A stretch of DNA of 12,338 bases, from NCBI GenBank assembly GCA_026984355.1, contig JALSSG010000137.1, positions 1-12,338 on the forward strand, written 5' to 3'. Position numbers and translations under genes: made by a program. Numbering within the stretch: position 1 is the first letter of the stretch; every line of letters begins with the position of its first letter. This DNA is from Hydrogenothermaceae bacterium. Its GTDB lineage: Bacteria; Aquificota; Aquificia; Aquificales; Hydrogenothermaceae. The notes under the pieces were generated by a model that was given only the letters and a program-made list of their open reading frames with translations, ran no database searches and was not told the origin of the DNA. Of this stretch, positions 6,242-12,338 are shown one piece after another.

Positions 6242-7813
6242 TTGAAAATAAAAAAACTTCCAGAAGAAGTTATTAATAAAATAGCAGCAGGAGAAATTGT
6301 AGAAAGACCTGCAAATGTTTTAAAAGAGTTAATTGAAAATTCCTTAGATGCAGGAGCAACGCTAATTGAAGTATATATAGAAAAAGGTGGAAAAAGATTG
6401 ATTTCTGTAAAAGATAATGGAGAGGGTATATCAGGAGAAGATATAGTAAATGCAGTTAGTAGATTTGCAACAAGCAAAATAAGGTCTGAAGAAGACTTAT
6501 TTTATATTACAACATATGGCTTTAGAGGAGAAGCTTTAGCAAGCATATCTTCTGTTTCTAAGTTTAGAATTTTGTCAAGAACGATAGACGAACCTATAGG
6601 ACATGAACTTATAATAGAGGGAGGAAAAATTAAATCTCTCACAGAAAAAGGTAGCTCTATTGGAACATTAGTAGAAGTTAGGGACATTTTTTATAATGTT
6701 CCTGCAAGGGCAAAATTCTTAAAATCAGAAAGAACAGAACTTGTTCATATACTTGATGTTTTTACAAAATATGTTTTAAGACATCCACAGAAGCATTTTA
6801 AGATTTATATTGATGGAAAAGAGCTTTACAATCTATACCCAACAACATTAGAAGAAAGACTAAAATCCATATTCCCACAAAAGATAATAAACAATCTTAC
6901 AAAAATAAATTATGAAAATGCCTTAGGAAAAGTAGAAGGTTTTATATCATTAGGAAATGAAACAAAAAAAAGTTATCTTTATATAAATGGTCGTCCGGTA
7001 AAAAGTGCATTAATTCAAAAACAGATAAAAAAACTGATAGGAAATAGTTTTTACCTTCTCTTTATAGAACTTCCACCATATTTTGTTGACCATAATGTAC
7101 ATCCTGCAAAGCTAGAGGTTAAATTTAGAAAAGAAGCACCTGTAGTTAACCTTGTAAAAGGAGCATTAGAGGAAAATTTAAATCCATTTAAAACTCACAC
7201 AGTTTCTTTTCAGGATACCTTAAAACAGGAAACGTCTGTCTACAATTTAGATAAAAAGGGTAAATTTGAGATAATAGGACAGGTAGAAGATACATTTTTG
7301 ATAGTTTACTACAATGGAGAGCTTTACATAATAGACCAACATGTAGCTCATGAAAGGATTTTGTATGAGCTTCTTTTAAATCAGTATATGGAGAAAGGAT
7401 ATATTCCTTCTCAAAAGCTTATAGTTCCTGTACCATTGAAGCTAACACCAGACCAGTTAGCAAAGTTAGTATCTTTTAAGGATAGATTGGAAAAAATAGG
7501 CTATAAGTTTGATATAAAAGAACCTATGGTTTTTGTGCAGGCTGTTCCTGCAGATATATCAATTTCTGCAGCTGAAGAAGCTTTAAAGGATATTTTAGAA
7601 ACTGGTGAACTGTATCTTCCTGTAGAAGAAATATTTAGTATGATAGCCTGTAAACAATCAATAACAGCTGGAGATAGACTGAATAAAGAAAAAGCAGCAA
7701 GTTTATTAGAAATGTGGATAAAAACAAATAATCCAAATTTATGTCCACATGGAAGACCTATATATTATAAAATTTCTTTAGATGAAATAAAGAAAGCTGT
7801 AGGGAGAAAATGA
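6242..7813 (+). CDS. mutL: DNA mismatch repair protein MutL (endonuclease type)
   Basis: MutL couples mismatch recognition to strand incision. The N-terminal GHKL ATPase carries 'KELIENSLDAG' (28-38, with the Mg/ATP residues Glu32 and Asn33), 'VKDNGEGI' (56-63), 'RFATSKI' (74-80) and 'GFRGEALASI' (93-102). 'VDHNVHPAKLEVKF' (282-295) closes the transducer domain. The linker is short (about 316-340). The C-terminal domain keeps the metal-dependent nicking motif as D365-Q-H-V-A-H-E371....E376; Val368 replaces the usual Ala of DQHA. 'ACKQS' (469-473) and 'CPHGRP' (501-506) complete the metal site. 'QKLIVP' (391-396) matches the sliding-clamp-binding motif QEMIVP of Bacillus MutL. It is therefore an active-type endonuclease, as known for Aquifex MutL, unlike E. 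coli MutL. The start is TTG. The TGA overlaps the glnD start region. Confidence 0.97.
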   Translation: MKIKKLPEEVINKIAAGEIVERPANVLKELIENSLDAGATLIEVYIEKGGKRLISVKDNGEGISGEDIVNAVSRFATSKIRSEEDLFYITTYGFRGEALASISSVSKFRILSRTIDEPIGHELIIEGGKIKSLTEKGSSIGTLVEVRDIFYNVPARAKFLKSERTELVHILDVFTKYVLRHPQKHFKIYIDGKELYNLYPTTLEERLKSIFPQKIINNLTKINYENALGKVEGFISLGNETKKSYLYINGRPVKSALIQKQIKKLIGNSFYLLFIELPPYFVDHNVHPAKLEVKFRKEAPVVNLVKGALEENLNPFKTHTVSFQDTLKQETSVYNLDKKGKFEIIGQVEDTFLIVYYNGELYIIDQHVAHERILYELLLNQYMEKGYIPSQKLIVPVPLKLTPDQLAKLVSFKDRLEKIGYKFDIKEPMVFVQAVPADISISAAEEALKDILETGELYLPVEEIFSMIACKQSITAGDRLNKEKAASLLEMWIKTNNPNLCPHGRPIYYKISLDEIKKAVGRK

Positions 7814-10404
7814 TGGAAGTATTGAATATAGATGATAGACAAAAAATTCTTCAAAATTATTTTGATAAAAAACAAGAGCTCATACAGGAACATTATTCTG
7901 GTGCCTCTGGTCTTGAGATTGTAAGGAAGCATTCTGACTTAACTGATGAAACTATAAAAAAGCTTGCACAACTTTCATTCCCTAATGAAAAAGATGTAGC
8001 TATTGTTGTACTTGGTGGATACGGAAGACAGGAGCTTTGTTTTAAATCTGATATAGATGTGTCTCTGGTTTTTAAGGATAGTGATTTTGAGTCTTTAAAA
8101 GCAGGGATAGAAAGTTTTTATTACTCTCTTTTAGATTTAAAACTTGATATAGGTTTTTCTCCTAGAGATATAAAAACATTTATAGAACTTTCAAATGAAG
8201 ACCTTACTGTAGCAACTTCTTTACTTCAAGGAAGATTTTTATTTGGTAATAAAGAAATTTATGAGGATTTAATAGAAAAGTTCAAAAAACTTATCAGATC
8301 AAAAAGGAAGGCTTATATAGAAGCTACACTAAAAGCAAGAAAAATGAGGTATCAGGCTACAGGTAGTAGTATATATATGATGGAACCTCATGTAAAAGAA
8401 GGTGAAGGAGGCTTAAGAGATTTTCATGAGGTTTTCTGGATAGCTAAGGTTTTAGATGATGTAGAAGATTATAAATATTTCGTTGAGAACAATATTATTA
8501 TTGATGAAGAATATGATGAACTTATGCGAGCTTATGATTTTATCTTAAGAATAAGAAATCAGATGCATTTAATATGCAATAAAAAGTGTGATGTTCTTGT
8601 ATTTCCTTTACAAGAAGAAGTAGCTAAAAAATTAGGATATGTACAAGACCCTGATGATGAAGAAGAACTTAGAGAAAGTGTTGAAAGTATGATGAAACTA
8701 TACTATCTGAATGCAAAATCTATAAACACAATTACAAAAAGAATTTTAAAAGCTTTGACACATGAACATGATTTTGAGATAGCAGAACCTATAGATGATG
8801 TTTTTGTAAGGACTACTACAGAGCTTACTATATACAATGAAAAAAAATTTGAAAAAAATCCTGTAAATATATTAAAAGCTTTCAGGTATTATAAGGAATA
8901 CGCTTTAGATTTTTCTTCTGAATTAGAGTATTTAATAAGAAAAAATGAGAAAAAACTAAAAAAACACTTAGATAACCCAGAATTACAAAAACTGGTAAGA
9001 GAGATTTTTAGTACTCCTGAAGGTCTTCCAAGAACTCTAAGAAAGATGCAAGAGTTCTATGTTATAGAAGAGCTGATACCAGAATTTGGATATCAAAGAT
9101 GCCACTTTCAATACGATGGATATCACAAATATACAACAGATGCACATGCTATAAAAGCGGTAGAAGAGCTGGAAAACTTAAAAAAGCAAGATGACCCTAA
9201 GAGAAAAGCTATGTATGAACTTTATAAAGATATAGAAAGAAAAGACCTTCTTGTGTGGGCTGTTTTCTTACATGATATAGGTAAAGGGCATAAAACAGAC
9301 CATAGTGTACTTGGATCTCAGATGTCAAAAGATATATTAAAGAGATTTGGTTATTCAAAAAGAGACCAGGAAATAGTAAGCTTCCTTGTATTACATCACT
9401 TAGAAATGGCAAAGATATCCCAAAGAAGAAATATAAATGACCCAAAGGTTATTCAAAACTTTGTAAAACTTATAAAAAATAAAGAATTATTAAAGATGTT
9501 AACTGTCCTGACTTTTTGTGATGCTAATGCTGTAGGTCCTAATGTATGGAATGAGTGGAAGGACTCTTTATTATGGGAACTATACTATAAAACACTTGAA
9601 GTATTAGAAAAAGGGATTTCTGTAGAAGAATTACAGCAAAGGAAATTAAAGGAAAAGAAGGAAAAGCTAATATTAGCTTTAAAGGAAGAATTTGGAGAAG
9701 AACGAGCTATTTACCATCTTTCAAGAATAAGTGATTATTATCTGCTGGTTACTCCAGTTGAGGATATGTTGAAACATATTAAGTTAGAAGAAGAGTTGTT
9801 GAAAACCGGAGATATTCAGGTATCATTTGAGAAAATAGCAGGTTCCGGATTTTCAGAAATTGTTATAGCTGTAGATACACTTGAAAATCCACTACTAACT
9901 ATTACAGGTATATTGAGTGCTATGAATGTTAATATCCTTTCTGTATATTCGTATACAAGAAAGGATGGTGTAGTTCTCATCGACCTTCAAGTATCAAAAC
10001 CGTCTTTAGAACCTATAGATGAAGTTAAATATAACGAATTTATAAATCTACTTACAGAGGTACTTGCTGGAAGGATTTCTTTAGAAGACCTTGAAAGAAG
10101 GAGAGAAAAAGGCTTTAGACCTTCTACAATTCCGCCACCTACATTTGTAAAAATAGATAATGAAATGTCTGACAGTTATACGATTTTTGATATTTCTGCA
10201 GAAGATAGAATAGGGCTTTTATATGACATTATAAAAGTTTTTGATAAGTTTAATTTATATGTACATATAGCAAAGGTATCTACTCAAGGAATAAGAGCAA
10301 GAGATGCATTTTATGTTCGGACAAAAGATAAAGCAAAAATCCAAAACGAAGATTTATTAAAACAGGTGAAAAAAGAGCTGTTGTATGTTATTAAGGAAGT
10401 TTAA
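7813..10404 (+). CDS. glnD: Bifunctional PII uridylyltransferase/uridylyl-removing enzyme GlnD
   Basis: GlnD uridylylates PII (GlnB/GlnK) when glutamine is low and removes UMP when it is high, controlling nitrogen assimilation. All domains are present; numbering counts from ATG 7810, one codon upstream. The nucleotidyltransferase has 'GGYGRQEL' (69-76) and 'SDIDVSLV' (80-87), with Asp81 and Asp83 as metal ligands. 'EGEGGLRDFHEVFW' (197-210) is typical. The HD hydrolase has 'YHKYTTDAH' (438-446), 'LHDIGKG' (487-493) and 'LHHLEM' (528-533). Two C-terminal ACT domains for glutamine sensing lie at about 684-730 and 789-862. Total length of 863-864 residues is close to the usual 850-890. Two adjacent ATGs (7810 and 7813) are possible; GGGAG at 7802-7806 is 3 nt from the first and 6 nt from the second, so 7813 is preferred. 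The start overlaps the mutL stop, suggesting coupled translation. The stop overlaps that of the convergent cas6 gene. Confidence 0.96.
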   Translation: MEVLNIDDRQKILQNYFDKKQELIQEHYSGASGLEIVRKHSDLTDETIKKLAQLSFPNEKDVAIVVLGGYGRQELCFKSDIDVSLVFKDSDFESLKAGIESFYYSLLDLKLDIGFSPRDIKTFIELSNEDLTVATSLLQGRFLFGNKEIYEDLIEKFKKLIRSKRKAYIEATLKARKMRYQATGSSIYMMEPHVKEGEGGLRDFHEVFWIAKVLDDVEDYKYFVENNIIIDEEYDELMRAYDFILRIRNQMHLICNKKCDVLVFPLQEEVAKKLGYVQDPDDEEELRESVESMMKLYYLNAKSINTITKRILKALTHEHDFEIAEPIDDVFVRTTTELTIYNEKKFEKNPVNILKAFRYYKEYALDFSSELEYLIRKNEKKLKKHLDNPELQKLVREIFSTPEGLPRTLRKMQEFYVIEELIPEFGYQRCHFQYDGYHKYTTDAHAIKAVEELENLKKQDDPKRKAMYELYKDIERKDLLVWAVFLHDIGKGHKTDHSVLGSQMSKDILKRFGYSKRDQEIVSFLVLHHLEMAKISQRRNINDPKVIQNFVKLIKNKELLKMLTVLTFCDANAVGPNVWNEWKDSLLWELYYKTLEVLEKGISVEELQQRKLKEKKEKLILALKEEFGEERAIYHLSRISDYYLLVTPVEDMLKHIKLEEELLKTGDIQVSFEKIAGSGFSEIVIAVDTLENPLLTITGILSAMNVNILSVYSYTRKDGVVLIDLQVSKPSLEPIDEVKYNEFINLLTEVLAGRISLEDLERRREKGFRPSTIPPPTFVKIDNEMSDSYTIFDISAEDRIGLLYDIIKVFDKFNLYVHIAKVSTQGIRARDAFYVRTKDKAKIQNEDLLKQVKKELLYVIKEV

Positions 10405-11267
10405 AGTATATTTACTTTTCCAAGACCAAAACTAACTGATTTACCGAGATTGATTGTTTCTATAATTTTTAGATAAGGATATATCTGTGATAAATCGCCT
10501 TTTATCTGCACATAACCTTCAAAAGCTGGTATAGTCATACTGGTTTTTTTCCTGTTAGACCATCTCTTCATTGGAGAAGGTTTTAATGATTTTGGTAAAA
10601 AATCAAATTTTTCTTTATCTAAAAATATTTTTCCATTTTTTTCACCATAATTTTTTGATACATTAGAAATTCTTGTTATTAATGCTTTAATAAAAACATT
10701 TTTATCAAACTCTGAATATTTTATGTTTTTTCCCTGCAATTTTATATATGTAGGAAAGATTTTTATATCTAAGCTATTCTTAGGTAGCTTTTCATTAAAG
10801 AACTCTTTAGCTTCAAACTTTGGTACAAAACTTTTTACAGAATAATATTTTCTTTCAAAAGGGTGAAAGAAGTATATGTTCTTAAGCTTAACATATCTTT
10901 CTTTACCTAGGTTTATAATCCCTGAATAAGAAGCTGTTATAAACTCCCAGTAGTTAGCTGTATCACCAAGGAGTGTTATTTCTATATTTATCTTATCTCC
11001 TTCCTTTAAATATTTTTTTTCGTAAGGTGGTCTTATCACATATTTTGAAGGTTTATTAAGAAAATATTCTGTCTCAAATATAGATATGTATGGACATGAA
11101 AGCTTAAACTCACACTTTTTACAGTCTTCAAAAGGTTTAATACATACAGATTTTTTTAGTCTTTTCCCTAAAATACCTCTAAATGTTGAACCAAGAAAGT
11201 ACGGAGTTTGAAATTCGTTTAAAACTTCAAATTCATACATAAGTGTGGAAAAGCTAAAATTAAACAT
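10401..11267 (-). CDS. cas6: Cas6-family CRISPR RNA-processing RAMP protein
   Basis: This 288-residue protein has the layout of the Cas6 group often linked to type III systems (Cas6_C / DUF2276-like). The N-terminal 'TPYFLGSTFRGILGKRLKKSVC' region (21-42) is typical. A cysteine cluster at 42, 49, 52 and 58 (C-x6-C-x2-C-x5-C) could bind zinc. 'RWSNRKKTSMTIPAFEGYVQIKG' (235-257) matches the conserved late segment. The C-terminal glycine-rich loop is 'GKSVSFGLGKVNI' (275-287). Cas6 enzymes cut the repeats of pre-crRNA to make guides. The protein has only one histidine (His135), outside the N-terminal region where Cas6 catalytic histidines usually sit, so its mechanism may be unusual. The ATG at 11267 lies 2 nt after the stop of the upstream Lon-SAVED gene, with AAGGAG (11280-11285) 12 nt before it. 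The two genes are clearly one transcription unit. The stop shares TTAA with the glnD stop. Confidence 0.85.
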   Translation of the reverse strand: MFNFSFSTLMYEFEVLNEFQTPYFLGSTFRGILGKRLKKSVCIKPFEDCKKCEFKLSCPYISIFETEYFLNKPSKYVIRPPYEKKYLKEGDKINIEITLLGDTANYWEFITASYSGIINLGKERYVKLKNIYFFHPFERKYYSVKSFVPKFEAKEFFNEKLPKNSLDIKIFPTYIKLQGKNIKYSEFDKNVFIKALITRISNVSKNYGEKNGKIFLDKEKFDFLPKSLKPSPMKRWSNRKKTSMTIPAFEGYVQIKGDLSQIYPYLKIIETINLGKSVSFGLGKVNIL

Positions 11268-11269
11268 TT

Positions 11270-12338
11270 TTAAAAAATACTCCTTAACCTTGTGTCATTA
11301 ATCTTAAAGACAGGATAATATTTTTCCTGTCCTTTAAAGCTAAAATTATAAATAATTCCATCCCAAAAGTGTCCTATAGCCATTCCTAAGCCAAAAGCCA
11401 GAGCAACAGGAGTACTTATAAAAAAGTGAAACCTTTCTATATTTTCTTTATTTTTTAGAATATTAAGTACAGAGTAAATCTCAGATATATATCTTATCCA
11501 ATAATCTTTATCAATATCTTCAAAATCTTCAGGAAGGGGTATATCTCCCTGAAAAGCTTTTGACTCTATTTTTAACAGACTAAAGTTCAATTTTTTTTGT
11601 TTTAAGTAGTTTTGTACATCATTATATAGATTATGGCTTGCTAACCATATAGCAACAGCTGTGTCTTTAGTTAAAGAAGTAGGTTTAAAAACTTCTATAT
11701 TTTTCAAGTTTTTATATATATCTTTTCTAATATACTTTATTTTTCTGAGTTTTTTCTTATCAGATAAATCTATAACAGGAATATATTCATCTGATTGATA
11801 ATGATATATCACAACTGGTTTTTTTGTTCCTAATTTTATTCCAAGTCCCATAGCTAACGATGAAGGTACAGCAAGCCCTATATGTAAAATTCTATTTTTA
11901 TAACTAAATTTTGAGTAAATATTTTGCAGTTTTTCTTGAAAAAGTTGTATTTGTTTTATCCACTGATTTTCTTTTTCTATATCATCAAATGTTATTTCTG
12001 GAAGAAATTCATCATTATTGATAAATAAATCTTCCTCTTTAATATCAAATATATTATTTAGCTTTTCTATAGAGAATAAAGGGCTTTTTTCTTTAATCTT
12101 TAGTTCTATCTTTTGTAAAGCTAATTTTTCTTCACCTTCAGGTCTTTTTATTAAAAAGACAAAAGGAATATCTATCTGTTCAGTACCAAGATAATAAATA
12201 AGCTCATCTACATTATCCAAATGGTATGGTGTTAAAAGTTTTAGATTTTTTTTCTTTGCCAGAGTTTCTTTTTCCTTTATGTAATCTACTGGAAAAATCT
12301 CTCCTTCTTCATTTAAAACACCTGTAAATATAAAATTT
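11270..12338 (-). CDS. calpL: Lon protease-SAVED fusion, CalpL-like CRISPR effector protease (5' end outside window)
   Basis: The reading frame stays open from the stop at 11270 to the window edge. The first in-window start candidate, TTG 12220, lies inside a conserved domain and is not the true start. The 39 residues encoded by 12221-12337 begin FIFTGVLNEEGEIFPVDYIK, followed by EKETLAKKKNLKLLTP. This fits the end of a Lon catalytic domain (TG.v...G.i.PV..IkEK..AAk..g.k...P..N), and the Lys of 'YIKEK' (codon 12275-12277) aligns with the Lon catalytic Lys. The Lon Ser would lie outside the window. The C-terminal part is a SAVED domain with two related halves: 'HIGLAVPSSLAMGLGIKLG' with 'YIPVIDL' (about 11768-11893), and 'FHFFISTPVALAFGLGMAIG' with 'YYPVFKI' (about 11300-11437). 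SAVED domains bind cyclic oligonucleotides. CalpL, known from Sulfurihydrogenibium, is a Lon-SAVED protease switched on by cA4 from type III CRISPR that cleaves the anti-sigma factor CalpT to free CalpS. This protein is probably CalpL or a close homologue; at least 355 residues are visible. Confidence 0.85.
   Translation of the reverse strand, partial: NFIFTGVLNEEGEIFPVDYIKEKETLAKKKNLKLLTPYHLDNVDELIYYLGTEQIDIPFVFLIKRPEGEEKLALQKIELKIKEKSPLFSIEKLNNIFDIKEEDLFINNDEFLPEITFDDIEKENQWIKQIQLFQEKLQNIYSKFSYKNRILHIGLAVPSSLAMGLGIKLGTKKPVVIYHYQSDEYIPVIDLSDKKKLRKIKYIRKDIYKNLKNIEVFKPTSLTKDTAVAIWLASHNLYNDVQNYLKQKKLNFSLLKIESKAFQGDIPLPEDFEDIDKDYWIRYISEIYSVLNILKNKENIERFHFFISTPVALAFGLGMAIGHFWDGIIYNFSFKGQEKYYPVFKINDTRLRSIF

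Noticed and set aside
9209..9445. A 78-codon - strand frame inside glnD
   Set aside because: It covers the HD domain of glnD and has no recognisable features; it is an antisense shadow.
11270..12220. A complete 316-codon SAVED gene starting at TTG 12220
   Set aside because: The frame remains open to the window edge and the upstream codons encode conserved Lon residues, so the TTG is internal.
10401..12338. A CRISPR array next to cas6
   Set aside because: No regularly spaced direct repeats are present; the whole stretch is coding.

Overview
The window looks like chromosomal DNA from a thermophilic, AT-rich bacterium, most likely Aquificota of the Hydrogenothermaceae (Sulfurihydrogenibium-like). 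This is an inference from three things: low GC with heavy AGA/ATA codon use, Lys/Glu-rich proteins, and a Lon-SAVED protein beside Cas6 at the right edge. The published CalpL/CalpT/CalpS CRISPR-protease system was described from Sulfurihydrogenibium. Coding density is very high; the only real intergenic spaces are about 5729-5814 and 6151-6241.

Left block, + strand, 1-4847. The possible last codons of an upstream gene lead into one tightly packed operon. It holds a membrane-anchored PpiD/SurA-type periplasmic chaperone, a small protein that looks like a YhaM-type HD domain without its metal ligands, rsmH (16S rRNA m4C1402 methyltransferase), ftsL and ftsI (division transpeptidase). The last three form the start of a classical division/cell-wall cluster, but mraZ is not in front of it and murE/mraY do not follow.

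Middle block, - strand, 4844-6150. A DUF5335 protein is followed by a secreted two-domain (ASH/HYDIN-like, choice-of-anchor) protein with a Gly-Gly-Cys / hydrophobic / Arg-rich C-terminal sorting tail. A hairpin lies between them. The stop codon of the secreted gene overlaps that of ftsI within a shared TTAA.

Central-right block, + strand, 6242-10404. mutL (endonuclease-type mismatch repair protein, TTG start) is translationally coupled to glnD (PII uridylyltransferase/uridylyl-removing enzyme). mutL diverges from the DUF5335 gene across about 90 bp that must hold both promoters.

Right block, - strand, 10401-12338. A cas6-family RAMP gene lies immediately downstream of a long frame that runs off the window edge. 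Reading past the apparent TTG start at 12220 reveals the end of a Lon-protease domain fused to a SAVED ligand-binding domain. This is the architecture of CalpL, the cyclic-oligoadenylate-activated protease of type III CRISPR signalling. The defence block meets housekeeping glnD tail-to-tail, again with stop codons overlapping in TTAA. Its remaining parts (possibly an anti-sigma/sigma pair and cas10/RAMP effector genes) would lie to the right of this window. No CRISPR array, tRNA, rRNA or insertion sequence was seen.
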